Positions 1 through 7,744 of a stretch of DNA of 32,476 bases are shown here, piece after piece; the first letter of the stretch is position 1, and every line of letters starts with the position of its first letter. Position numbers and translations under genes: made by a program. Below the pieces are notes generated by a model. The model was not told the DNA's origin. It was given only the letters and a program-made list of their open reading frames with translations, and did not search any database. Source of the DNA: Polaromonas sp. (lineage in GTDB: Bacteria; Pseudomonadota; Gammaproteobacteria; Burkholderiales; Burkholderiaceae_C). Where the stretch lies: NCBI GenBank assembly GCA_028291985.1, contig JAQGNE010000056.1:1-32476 (forward strand), given 5' to 3'.

Positions 1-2476
1 CATAAGCCAGCGCATTCGCACCGGTGACGGCCTCGATGCGGCGCACGCCCGCCGCCACGCCGCTCTCGCCGACGATCTTGAACAGGCCGATATCGCCCGT
101 GCGGCTGACGTGCGTGCCGCCGCACAGCTCCTTGCTGCTGCCGATGCTGAGAACCCGCACCTTGTCGCCGTACTTCTCGCCAAACAGCATCATGGCGCCG
201 GTTTTTTGCGCGGCTTCCATGTCCATCTCGCTGGCATCGGTGGCTTCATTGGCCAGGATTTCGGCGTTGACACGCGCTTCGATCTCGCGAATCTGCGCAT
301 CAGTCACCGGCGCGTTGTGCGCAAAGTCAAAACGGGTGCGCTCTGCATTGACCAGGCTGCCCTTTTGCTGCACATGGCTGCCCAGCACTTCGCGTAGCGC
401 CAGATGCATCAGGTGGGTGGCGCTGTGGTTGCGCACCGTGGCCGCACGTAAAGCGGTGTCGACCTGCGCCGTCACGGCATCGCCAACGCTCAGCGTGCCG
501 GTTTCCTGGGTGCCGTGGTGACCAAACACATCCGCCCTGATCTTGAGCGTGTCATCAACGGTGAAGCTGGATGCTGCCGAGACAATGCGGCCCTGGTCGC
601 CCACCTGCCCGCCGCTTTCGGCATAAAACGGGGTTGTGTTCAAAACCACCACGCCGCTCTGGCCAGCCTGAAGGGTCTGCACCGCCGCGCCATCCGCATA
701 GAGGGCGACCACCTTGGCAGCTTCTTCCAGCAACTCATAACCGGTGAACGCATGGGCTTCACCGCTGTAGTCAAGTGCCCGGTCCATCTTGAACTTGCCA
801 GCAGCGCGGGCCTGGTTTTTCTGCTTGTCCATGGCGGCGTTAAAGCCTGCCTCATCGACTTCGACGCCAAGTTCACGGCAAACATCAGCAGTAAGGTCAA
901 GTGGGAAACCGTAGGTGTCATGTAACTTGAACGCCACGGCACCATCTAAGCTATTTTCTTCATCATGCAAAACAACAATATCAACAACAGTACCAATTTC
1001 TTCGTTTAACTCGGCTTCGAACTTATTAAGTTCAATGTTTGACTTCTGCTTGAGCACGACCACAAAGACTTTGTCAAATTTGGAGCTTTCATTTGAAATT
1101 GGGTTTCTAACCTGTTGAGCCCAATGAATCAAACGTCGAACTAACGAGGCAGTCTGAGCTGACGCATCCAAGTAAAAAAATTCAAATTTCTGAAAACTTC
1201 CATCCACTAATTTAAGTGACGCTCCGGTACGTAAAAAATCAGTTCCATCTGGAAGGCTAACCGGACCAACGGTCCAATGTCCTCCGCAATTGGCAGCTAT
1301 TTTCGCCATAGCACGATCAATAGGCGAAGCCTCTGGAATCAGAATGTTCATTCCGGTTTCCAGCGTCTCGAAGAAGCGCTCTTCCTCGGCCTTGAGGACT
1401 TCGGTGATGCGTTGTCCATCCGCCGCCAGTCGCGGATAGGCGTCGCCCATCAGCCGCACCAGGTCAGCCACCAGCTTGTGGAAGAACGGCGTCTTCTTGC
1501 CCAGCTTGTAGCCATGGCGGATGGCGCGGCGGATGATGCGGCGCTGCACATAACCACGGCCTTCATTGGACGGGTTCACACCGTCGCTGACCAGGAAAGA
1601 CGTGGCGCGAATATGGTCGGCAATCACGAAGAGCGACTTGTTGGTGATGTCTTTCTCACCGGTCTCGCGCGATGCGGCCTTGATGAGCGCATCAAAAATA
1701 TCGATCTCGTAGTTGCTGTGCACGTGCTGCAGGATGGCGGCCAGGCGCTCCAGCCCCATGCCGGTATCCACGCAGGGCGCAGGCAGCGGCACGGTCGAGC
1801 CATCGGGCTGCATGTCGAACTGCATGAACACGTTGTTCCAGATCTCGATGAAGCGGTCGCCGTCTTCGTCCGGGCTGCCAGGAGGGCCACCGGGAATGTG
1901 TGCGCCGTGGTCGTAAAAAATTTCACTGCACGGCCCGCACGGGCCGGTGTCGGCCATCATCCAGAAGTTGTCGGACTTGTATCGTCCGCCCTTGTTGTCG
2001 CCAATGCGAATCACGCGCTCGGGCGGCAAGCCGATTTCTTTCGTCCAGATGTCGTAGGCCTCATCGTCTTCTTCATACACCGTGGCCAGCAGGCGCTCGG
2101 CCGGCAGCTTGTAGACCTCGGTCAACAATTCCCAGGCCCACTTGAGCGACTCGCGCTTGAAGTAGTCGCCGAAGCTCCAGTTGCCCAACATTTCAAAGAA
2201 GGTGTGGTGGCGCGCGGTGTAGCCGACATTTTCCAGGTCGTTGTGCTTGCCGCCGGCCCGCAGGCAGGCCTGTACCGATGCGGCCCGAACGTAATTGCGC
2301 TTGTCGGTCCCCAAGAACACGTCCTTGAACTGCACCATGCCCGAGTTGGTGAACATCAGCGTCGGGTCATTGCCCGGCACCAGCGATGAGGACGGCACGA
2401 CGGTGTGACCCTTGCTGGCGAAGAAGTCGAGAAAGGTTTTGCGGATGTCGGCGACGGAGATTGGTGGGGTAATCAT
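1..2476 (-). CDS. alaS: Alanine--tRNA ligase, 3' end outside window, with in-frame insertion
   Basis: Cytoplasmic enzyme that charges tRNA-Ala and clears mischarged Ser/Gly. The start ATG at 2476 begins [19 protein letters not shown], followed by class II catalytic-domain sequence ([34 protein letters not shown]). The tRNA-recognition region is interrupted at residues 380-509 (separate entry), then resumes at [15 protein letters not shown]. The editing-domain zinc motifs HSATH (about residue 684) and CGGTH (785-789) are intact. These lie about 119 residues later than the equivalents I recall for E. coli AlaRS (C666/H670), which matches the insertion length. The frame is open through all 825 codons; the last part of the editing region and the C-terminal oligomerisation domain lie beyond the left edge. 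The gene starts 19 bp after vapC and no strong ribosome binding site is visible, so a promoter inside vapC or read-through from vapBC is possible. Identity is certain; activity of this form is untested. Confidence 0.96.
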   Translation of the reverse strand, partial: MITPPISVADIRKTFLDFFASKGHTVVPSSSLVPGNDPTLMFTNSGMVQFKDVFLGTDKRNYVRAASVQACLRAGGKHNDLENVGYTARHHTFFEMLGNWSFGDYFKRESLKWAWELLTEVYKLPAERLLATVYEEDDEAYDIWTKEIGLPPERVIRIGDNKGGRYKSDNFWMMADTGPCGPCSEIFYDHGAHIPGGPPGSPDEDGDRFIEIWNNVFMQFDMQPDGSTVPLPAPCVDTGMGLERLAAILQHVHSNYEIDIFDALIKAASRETGEKDITNKSLFVIADHIRATSFLVSDGVNPSNEGRGYVQRRIIRRAIRHGYKLGKKTPFFHKLVADLVRLMGDAYPRLAADGQRITEVLKAEEERFFETLETGMNILIPEASPIDRAMAKIAANCGGHWTVGPVSLPDGTDFLRTGASLKLVDGSFQKFEFFYLDASAQTASLVRRLIHWAQQVRNPISNESSKFDKVFVVVLKQKSNIELNKFEAELNEEIGTVVDIVVLHDEENSLDGAVAFKLHDTYGFPLDLTADVCRELGVEVDEAGFNAAMDKQKNQARAAGKFKMDRALDYSGEAHAFTGYELLEEAAKVVALYADGAAVQTLQAGQSGVVVLNTTPFYAESGGQVGDQGRIVSAASSFTVDDTLKIRADVFGHHGTQETGTLSVGDAVTAQVDTALRAATVRNHSATHLMHLALREVLGSHVQQKGSLVNAERTRFDFAHNAPVTDAQIREIEARVNAEILANEATDASEMDMEAAQKTGAMMLFGEKYGDKVRVLSIGSSKELCGGTHVSRTGDIGLFKIVGESGVAAGVRRIEAVTGANALAY
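950..1339 (-). other. AT-rich in-frame insertion within alaS (about 130 codons)
   Basis: Between the conserved stretches ETGMNIL and [11 protein letters not shown], AlaRS normally has a linker of roughly a dozen residues. Here there are 130 codons, without a stop, in the alaS frame. By my count 115 of 300 bases in 961-1260 are G or C (38%), against clearly above 60% in the rest of alaS, and codons shift to TTA, AAA, ATT and GTT. The predicted peptide looks globular rather than repetitive. It has a beta-rich first half (around [13 protein letters not shown]), a helix ([15 protein letters not shown]), a hydrophobic strand (KVFVVVLK), an acidic helix ([12 protein letters not shown]) and a second strand (VVDIVVLHD). 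I do not recognise the family. It lacks intein splice-junction residues. It starts close to an ATG (GMNIL), so it could be a captured small gene. That it is present and in frame is read directly; its origin and role are unknown. Confidence 0.85.
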
Positions 2477-2495
2477 GGTGGCAGTCAAAGAAAAT

Positions 2496-2921
2496 TCACG
2501 AAAGCAACTGGAGTTTGAGACCAGAAAAACGTTTGAAGTCGCAGTCGAAGGTAGCGAATTGGGCATTGTGTTCGATCGCCAAAGCCGCAAGATGCGCGTC
2601 GTTGGTCAGGTTTCCGGCAGTCCCTGAACCCATCAGTAAACGCGCAAACAAATCGCCATGTCGCTCGCCGGGCTGCAGCAGTTGGGTGCGGGGGTGATTG
2701 AGCCAGTCATCAATGGCCGCCAGCGACTGGTTAACCGACAATGGCTGCCGCAAAATGCCCTTTCGTGTCGTCAAGCGAACAAACCCCACAACTGCAAGCC
2801 AAGCCAATGCCATGCCTGGCCCATCACTCAAGGTTTCTTCAATCCATTCAAACGCAGTTTTGTGGTGAGGGCTGTCAATATCCATGGCGTAAATCAAGAC
2901 GTTGGTGTCAACGAGTTTCAT
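2496..2921 (-). CDS. vapC: PIN-domain toxin, VapC family
   Basis: A 141-residue PIN-domain protein, the usual VapC length. VapC toxins are Mg-dependent RNases that typically cut tRNA or rRNA and are held inactive by their antitoxin. Visible features are the N-terminal Asp5 in [14 protein letters not shown], the central GFVRLTT segment, and the C-terminal acidic cluster in [15 protein letters not shown] and [11 protein letters not shown]. The ATG overlaps the antitoxin stop codon by 4 bp (ATGA), the translational coupling expected of a toxin-antitoxin operon. The stop lies 19 bp before the alaS start. The position normally taken by a second acidic residue is Gly in VVGFVR. As I recall, a known VapC subgroup also has Gly there, so I do not read it as inactivation. 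The RNA target cannot be told from the sequence. Confidence 0.9.
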   Translation of the reverse strand: MKLVDTNVLIYAMDIDSPHHKTAFEWIEETLSDGPGMALAWLAVVGFVRLTTRKGILRQPLSVNQSLAAIDDWLNHPRTQLLQPGERHGDLFARLLMGSGTAGNLTNDAHLAALAIEHNAQFATFDCDFKRFSGLKLQLLS

Positions 2922-3196
2922 GCGCCCCGCCGCATCTTGGCAAGTATGTCCTCGTCCTCTAGCTCACCCGCCAACTGGTTAGCCTTCGTTAAATCGACCA
3001 AGGCCCCGCCGCAATGGAAAACTCGCTGCACAAAGCGCGGAATTTCTCTAGTGGGCGCCGCTGCAACAGCATTCAACGGCACGATCTTCGCCACCGGTCT
3101 GTTGTGTCGGGTAATGATCACTTCTTCGCCGGCTTCGGCGCGCGCAACGTACTCACTCAAATGTGTTTTTGCATCAAAAAGTCCGACGGTTTGCAT
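2918..3196 (-). CDS. vapB: Phd/YefM-type antitoxin of the VapBC pair
   Basis: A 92-residue antitoxin whose N-terminal part (MQTVGLFDAKTHLSEYVARA, then GEEVIITRHNRPVAKIVPL) is the Phd/YefM DNA-binding and dimerisation fold. The C-terminal tail ([18 protein letters not shown]) is acidic and would wrap the toxin. I chose ATG 3196 over the longer frame from 3337 because homology begins there and AGAGGAG sits 6 nt upstream. The stop overlaps the vapC start. Antitoxins of this fold repress their own operon, usually through a palindrome near the promoter, and a 15-nt palindrome lies about 25 bp upstream (3221-3235). Strict naming is loose because VapB antitoxins have several folds; the pairing with a PIN toxin is clear. 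Confidence 0.88.
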   Translation of the reverse strand: MQTVGLFDAKTHLSEYVARAEAGEEVIITRHNRPVAKIVPLNAVAAAPTREIPRFVQRVFHCGGALVDLTKANQLAGELEDEDILAKMRRGA

Positions 3197-3220
3197 AGCA
3201 ACTCCTCTGTCAAGCCAAGT

Positions 3221-3235
3221 TGGTTGATTCAACCA
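3221..3235 (-). promoter_or_regulatory. Probable vapBC promoter and autoregulatory operator
   Basis: TGGTTGATTCAACCA is a perfect inverted repeat (7-bp arms, one central base), 25 bp upstream of the antitoxin start. Just upstream on the minus strand (3237-3245) is TGTTAAAAT, an extended -10-like element, so the palindrome would cover the transcription start. This fits repression by the antitoxin-toxin complex. The palindrome is read directly; the role is inferred. The 168-bp gap also has to contain the divergent gabD promoter, which I could not place. Confidence 0.55.
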
Positions 3236-3364
3236 GATTTTAACAGTTGCCGCTTCGCGCTTCATCGGCGTTGTGCGCTGACAGCAGTAAAACGCTCCAG
3301 CCGGTATGCTTAAAAATTGGCTTGGCAACCTGCTCATCCATTACCGACTGCAAAGGAAAAACTC

Positions 3365-4837
3365 ATGGACATGAAAACTTCCCCTATCTCGCTGCTCAAA
3401 GACCCCAGCCTGCTCAAAACCGATGCGCTTATCAACGGCAAATGGTTAGCGGGTACCGCGCGCTTTGACGTGACCGACCCCTCTACCGGCCTGAAGCTGG
3501 CCGATGTGGCCGACCTGGGCCCGAAAGATGCCGAGGATGCCATCGCTGCTGCCAATGCCGCATGGCCCGCATGGCGCACCAAGACCGGCAAGGAACGCCA
3601 CGCCATCCTGATGAAGTGGTACCAGTTGCTGATGGCCAACCAGGAAGACCTGGCGCGCATCATGACGGCCGAGCAAGGCAAGCCATTTGCTGAAGCCAGA
3701 GGCGAGATTGCCTATGGATCGAGCTTTGTGGAATGGTTTGCCGAAGAAGCCAAGCGCGTCAACGGTGAAACCTTGCCGCAGTTTGACAACAACCGCCGCC
3801 TGCTGGTGCTGAAGCAGCCGATCGGCGTATGCGCTGCCATCACACCGTGGAATTTTCCTTTGGCGATGATCACCCGCAAGGTCGCGCCTGCGCTGGCCGC
3901 TGGCTGCCCGGTGGTGATCAAGCCCGCCGAGCTGACTCCGCTGACCGCCCTGGCTGCGGCCGAGCTGGCCATGCGCGCTGGCATACCGGCGGGGGTTCTG
4001 AATGTGCTGACAAGCTCGCACAGCTCCGAGATTGGCAAGGTGCTGTGCACCAGCGACGTGGTGCGCCACCTGAGCTTTACCGGTTCTACCGAAGTGGGCC
4101 GAATCCTGATGGCGCAATGCGCGCCGACGATCAAAAAGCTGGCGCTGGAGCTGGGCGGCAATGCGCCTTTTATCGTGTTTGATGATGCTGATGTGGACTC
4201 TGCTGTTGAAGGCGCAATGGCGAGCAAATACCGTAATGCCGGGCAAACCTGCGTGTGCGCCAACCGGCTGTATGTGCAGGACGGCGTGTATGACGAGTTC
4301 GTCGAAAAATTTTCCGCCAAGGTCAAACTGCTGAAAGTCGGCAATGGCTTTGAAGACGGCGTGGTGCAAGGCCCGTTGATCGAGGATTCAGCGGTTGACA
4401 AGGTCCAGCGCCATGTTGATGACGCCATCGCCAAGGGCGGAAAATTACTGGCGGGCGGACACCGCATGAAAGGTCAGTTTTTCGAGCCCACTGTGGTATC
4501 GGAAGCCACTGGCGACATGCTGTGCGCCAAGGAAGAAACCTTTGGTCCCTTCGCACCGGTGTTTCGGTTCAAGGCCGAGCAGGAGGCCATCGACGCCGCC
4601 AACAATACCGAGTTCGGCCTTGCAAGTTATTTCTACAGCCGCGATATCGGCCGGATCTACCGTGTGGCGGAAGCGCTTGAATACGGCATGGTCGGCATCA
4701 ACGCTGGCGTGATCGCAACCGAGCATGTGCCGTTTGGCGGTGTCAAGCAGTCGGGCCTGGGCCGGGAGGGCTCCAGCCACGGCATGGAGGATTATCTGGA
4801 AATGAAATACCTTTGCATGGGCGACATCATGAAGTGA
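3365..4837 (+). CDS. gabD: Succinate-semialdehyde dehydrogenase (NAD(P)+)
   Basis: Oxidises succinate semialdehyde to succinate in the cytoplasm, the last step of GABA and related 4-carbon breakdown. The protein has 490 residues, the family length. Visible are the cofactor-site Asn163 in PWNFP, the FTGSTEVG nucleotide loop (238-245), the general base Glu262 in LELGG, and nucleophile Cys296 in NAGQTCVCAN. The paired Cys296/Cys298 is characteristic of GabD-type enzymes. ATG 3365 was chosen over the frame opening at 3317 because AAGGA lies about 8 nt upstream and homology begins at LLKDPSLLKTDALINGKW. The gene stands alone: vapBC diverges upstream, and the next gene follows after 214 bp in which I see no gene. 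No GABA aminotransferase is adjacent, so the physiological substrate is inferred from the family. Confidence 0.93.
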   Translation: MDMKTSPISLLKDPSLLKTDALINGKWLAGTARFDVTDPSTGLKLADVADLGPKDAEDAIAAANAAWPAWRTKTGKERHAILMKWYQLLMANQEDLARIMTAEQGKPFAEARGEIAYGSSFVEWFAEEAKRVNGETLPQFDNNRRLLVLKQPIGVCAAITPWNFPLAMITRKVAPALAAGCPVVIKPAELTPLTALAAAELAMRAGIPAGVLNVLTSSHSSEIGKVLCTSDVVRHLSFTGSTEVGRILMAQCAPTIKKLALELGGNAPFIVFDDADVDSAVEGAMASKYRNAGQTCVCANRLYVQDGVYDEFVEKFSAKVKLLKVGNGFEDGVVQGPLIEDSAVDKVQRHVDDAIAKGGKLLAGGHRMKGQFFEPTVVSEATGDMLCAKEETFGPFAPVFRFKAEQEAIDAANNTEFGLASYFYSRDIGRIYRVAEALEYGMVGINAGVIATEHVPFGGVKQSGLGREGSSHGMEDYLEMKYLCMGDIMK

Positions 4838-5051
4838 TTTTGTTGCGGCGTCCCATCGGTCACCAGTCCGCTTGGGGCATGTGATGCTGCACAAGCAGGC
4901 ACTTCCTGCAGCTGACGGCTGGCCGAGAGTCTGCGGCTGTTTGCCTACATCACCCTCTGGAGCTTGCCGACAACTTTGAAGGCATGCGCAAAGCCACAGT
5001 CCCTGACGGTCTTGAACCCCGGGGCCGGCAAACCACTACAGAGGAGTTGAT

Positions 5052-5894
5052 ATGCAGACACAGGTTACCGAATGGAGCAGCGCGTTGATGACGTCGCTGG
5101 CCGCTGCGATGGCGCTGTTTTTCAGCGCCATACCGAAAATCTTCGGTTTTGTGATCATCCTCATCATTGGCTGGCTGGTGGCGTCACTGATTGAAAAAGG
5201 TATTGCGGCCATCCTGCGCACCATCAGGTTCAACGACCTGGCGCAACGATCAGGTCTGGCGGACTTCGTCGCCAAAACCGGTACCGGCACGGACTCAGCG
5301 GGCATGCTGGCCGCCATCGTCAAATGGTTTATCCGGCTGATTGCACTGGTTGTTGCTTTTGATGCGTTGGGCTTACCTGCAGTATCCGATGTACTTCGTC
5401 AACTGTTGCTGTGGCTGCCCAATGTGGTAGTGGCGCTGGTGGTGCTGGTGATCGGCGGGCTTGCCGCATCTGCACTGAGCAACGTGGTGCGTGGTGCAGC
5501 AGCCAAGAGCTCACTGGGCAACCCGGACATGCTGGCCAAGGTTGCTGCAGGGCTGGTATGGGCTTTTTCAATCGTTGTGGCCGTGAACCAGATCGGCATT
5601 GCCACGGCACTGGTTAACACGCTCTTCATGGCTGTGGTCGGTGCTATCGCACTGGCTTTGGGTTTGTCGTTCGGATTGGGCGGTAAGGACACGGCGGCGG
5701 AAATCGTGCGCAACTGGTATCAAAAAGGCCAGCAAAACAAGGACAAGGTGGCGAACGCAGTAAATGCCGCGGCTGGTCAAGGACAAGCCGTCGGTGCCGG
5801 CGGTACGGCCCGCCCGCCTCTGTCGACAGGCTCAACCTACGCATCGGGATCATCGCCAACTGACGTTTCTCCGCCCCGAACTGACCTGCGCTAG
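5052..5894 (+). CDS. TM-helix repeat (mechanosensitive-channel-like) membrane protein
   Basis: A 280-residue inner-membrane protein with about five hydrophobic segments: FFSAIPKIFGFVIILIIGW, WFIRLIALVVAFDALGL, LLLWLPNVVVALVVLVIGG, KVAAGLVWAFSIVVAVNQIG and LFMAVVGAIALALGLSFGLG. The repeated pattern of a Pro-containing helix followed by IIGWLVA or VIGGLAA is that of the conserved TM-helix family related to small-conductance mechanosensitive channels (CmpX-like). The ending GLSFGLGGKDTAAEIVRNWY resembles the MscS pore helix, but the soluble MscS beta domain is missing. Instead there is a Ser/Pro/Gly-rich, probably disordered tail. AGAGGAG precedes the ATG. Its function is not established; gating by tension is inferred from the family only. 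Confidence 0.8.
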   Translation: MQTQVTEWSSALMTSLAAAMALFFSAIPKIFGFVIILIIGWLVASLIEKGIAAILRTIRFNDLAQRSGLADFVAKTGTGTDSAGMLAAIVKWFIRLIALVVAFDALGLPAVSDVLRQLLLWLPNVVVALVVLVIGGLAASALSNVVRGAAAKSSLGNPDMLAKVAAGLVWAFSIVVAVNQIGIATALVNTLFMAVVGAIALALGLSFGLGGKDTAAEIVRNWYQKGQQNKDKVANAVNAAAGQGQAVGAGGTARPPLSTGSTYASGSSPTDVSPPRTDLR

Positions 5895-5980
5895 TACGCC
5901 CTTCATCCACAGTAAGGAGGCGGGCGTATCAATGTTGTCGCATTGCCGTGATCTATCACGGGATTTACAATGGCAAACGC

Positions 5981-6054
5981 GCGGGTGTAGTTCAATGGCA
6001 GAACTTTTGCTTCCCAAGCAAATAGCGTGGGTTCGATTCCCATCACCCGCTCCA
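5981..6054 (+). tRNA. tRNA-Gly (anticodon CCC)
   Basis: A complete cloverleaf can be folded by hand. The acceptor stem GCGGGTG pairs with CACCCGC, followed by discriminator T and an encoded CCA. The D stem is GTTC/GAAC. The anticodon stem TTTGC/GCAAA closes loop TTCCCAA, giving anticodon CCC, which reads GGG. The T arm has GTGGG/CCCAT around TTCGATT (one non-Watson-Crick end pair). The 74-nt length with CCA and U73 is normal for tRNA-Gly. It stands alone and is followed by a terminator hairpin; no integrated element abuts its 3' end. Confidence 0.97.
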
Positions 6055-6073
6055 TTCGGTTATCAGAGGCCCA

Positions 6074-6108
6074 GGATTGCCATGGATAGCTGGGCAATCC
6101 GGATTTTT
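6074..6108 (+). terminator. Rho-independent terminator after tRNA-Gly
   Basis: GGATTGCC (6074-6081) and GGCAATCC (6093-6100) form a perfect 8-bp stem with an 11-nt loop. GGATTTTT follows, with the T-run at 6104-6108. It lies 20 bp after the tRNA and just before the convergent end of the aldehyde dehydrogenase gene, so it fits termination of the tRNA transcript. Confidence 0.75.
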
Positions 6109-6115
6109 GGCTCGC

Positions 6116-7588
6116 TTAACCCAGTTTCAGATTCACATTCTTGGTGTACGTGAATTCCAGCAGTTCGGCAAAACATTCTTCCCGCCCTATGCCGGACTGT
6201 TTGACGCCGCCGAACGGTGCCCCCATAAAGTGCTGGCTGGCGTTGTTGATCCACACGTAACCGGTGTGTATGCGTTTGGCAGCGCGGTGGGCTGTGTTCA
6301 GGTCCTGGGTCCAAATCGAGCCGGTCAGGCCAAAGTCAACCCCGTTGACCTGGTCCCACAGCGCTGATTCGTCACTCCATTTGAAAACTGACATGACCGG
6401 GCCAAACACCTCTTCCCGCGCCAGCCGCATGTGGGCTTGCATGTCGGCAAACACTGTGGCCTCATAGAAAAACCCATCTTTCAAAGCCGCATCGTCCGGC
6501 TGTTTGCCGCCGCAAACCAGTCGGCCGCCCTCTTGCAGGCCCATTGCCACGTAGTGTTGGACCTTTTCAAGCTGTGCGCGGCTGACAAGCGAGCCCATGG
6601 TGGTTTTGGGGTCGGTCGGGATGCCGGGTTTGTGGCGCTGGGGCAGCAGATTGACTACTTGTTCAAGTACGGCGTCGTGAATCGCCTCATGCAGAAACAC
6701 CCGGCTGGTGGAGCCGCAGCTTTGGCCTGACCAGGTGAAGTTCATGCCAGCAATGATGCCGTTCACCAGTTTGTCGATATCGGCATCCGGGTATGCCACC
6801 AGTGCGTTTTTGCCGCCTAGCTCCAGCAATACCGGCTTGAGGTTGTCAGACGCGGTTTTCATCACGGCTTTGCCGGTCGGCACACCGCCAATGAGCGTGA
6901 TTTTGCGCACCAGCGGGTGCCGCCCCATGGCGTCGCCGCATTCCCGGCCGCCACATAAAAAGTTGGCTACGCCCGGCGGAAATATATCCCCGACCAGTTC
7001 GGCCAGCCGCAATATCGACAGTGGCGCCTGGTCGGGTGACTTGATCACAACCGTGTTGCCTGCCGCCAATGGCGCGGCCAGGCGCGCGGCGGCGAACATG
7101 AAGGGGTGGTTGTAGGCCACGATGCGGGCAATCACACCCAGCGGCTCCTGCAAGGTGTAGTTGAAATTGCCCTCGCCCATGGGGATGGTTTCACCCTTGA
7201 TTTCGGTGGCGAGACCGGCGAAATACTCGAGGCAGTCAGCCGCAAAACCGGCATCCATAGCCAGCGCAGACACCGGGTTGCCGTTATTCAGCGAATCAAG
7301 CTGGGCCAGCGGGCCCGCGTGCTCGCGCAACACCGCGGCAGCCTTGCGCAGATAGCGGCCGCGTTCAACCGGAGGGGTCGCAGCCCAAGCCGGAAAGGCT
7401 GCGTGAGCCGCCTGAACTGCCGCATTCACGTCGTCGGCATCAGCCACCGGCGCCGTGGTGATGGCTTCGTTGTAGGTGGGATTGATGGTCTCGGCATAGA
7501 CGCCGGCCTTCGGCGCGTGCCAGGCGCCGCCATAGTACAGACCGCGTCGGGTGGGTAGCACGCCTTCAGGGATTTCGTGGGCTCGCAT
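6116..7588 (-). CDS. NAD(P)-dependent aldehyde dehydrogenase
   Basis: A 490-residue ALDH-superfamily enzyme that would oxidise an aldehyde to its acid in the cytoplasm. Visible residues are Asn160 in VAYNHPF, general base Glu256 in LELGGK, nucleophile Cys291 in WSGQSCGS, and a normal C-terminal QSGIGREE motif. The nucleotide loop reads LIGGVPTG (232-239) instead of the usual FTGSTxxG, and the PWNFP motif is replaced by AYNHP. It is therefore a divergent branch, not a standard betaine- or succinate-semialdehyde enzyme. AGAGGT lies upstream of ATG 7588. It is the last gene of the minus-strand block, 156 bp after the ThDP enzyme. If that enzyme decarboxylates a 2-oxo acid, this one could take the aldehyde produced. 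The substrate is unknown. Confidence 0.88.
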   Translation of the reverse strand: MRAHEIPEGVLPTRRGLYYGGAWHAPKAGVYAETINPTYNEAITTAPVADADDVNAAVQAAHAAFPAWAATPPVERGRYLRKAAAVLREHAGPLAQLDSLNNGNPVSALAMDAGFAADCLEYFAGLATEIKGETIPMGEGNFNYTLQEPLGVIARIVAYNHPFMFAAARLAAPLAAGNTVVIKSPDQAPLSILRLAELVGDIFPPGVANFLCGGRECGDAMGRHPLVRKITLIGGVPTGKAVMKTASDNLKPVLLELGGKNALVAYPDADIDKLVNGIIAGMNFTWSGQSCGSTSRVFLHEAIHDAVLEQVVNLLPQRHKPGIPTDPKTTMGSLVSRAQLEKVQHYVAMGLQEGGRLVCGGKQPDDAALKDGFFYEATVFADMQAHMRLAREEVFGPVMSVFKWSDESALWDQVNGVDFGLTGSIWTQDLNTAHRAAKRIHTGYVWINNASQHFMGAPFGGVKQSGIGREECFAELLEFTYTKNVNLKLG

Positions 7589-7744
7589 GGTGATGACCTC
7601 TAGGGAATTGCTGGAAAGATGAGCTGGTGACTCGCGTGCGCAGAAACCTGGGTTGTCGCTCGGGCTGACGGGGACGCCGCGCCCGTTTCTGAGCCGGCCC
7701 TGAAATCAATCTTCCTTGAAACGGGACGATTCGCCTACAACACG

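Noticed and set aside
950..1339. Intein or self-splicing intron in alaS
   Set aside because: No Cys/Ser at the upstream junction, no His-Asn before the downstream junction, and 130 residues without recognisable splicing blocks. The frame runs straight through, so an intron is not needed to explain it.
1277..2389. Long plus-strand open frame of 370 codons
   Set aside because: It is antisense to alaS, whose conserved sequence explains the region; the frame has no recognisable domain.
2496..2921. Inactivated VapC (Gly where a second acidic residue is often found)
   Set aside because: A known VapC subgroup has the same GFxRxxT sequence, and the other acidic residues are intact.
5981..6108. tRNA-Gly as integration site of a mobile element
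   Set aside because: No integrase gene and no repeated tRNA 3' end were seen in the window.
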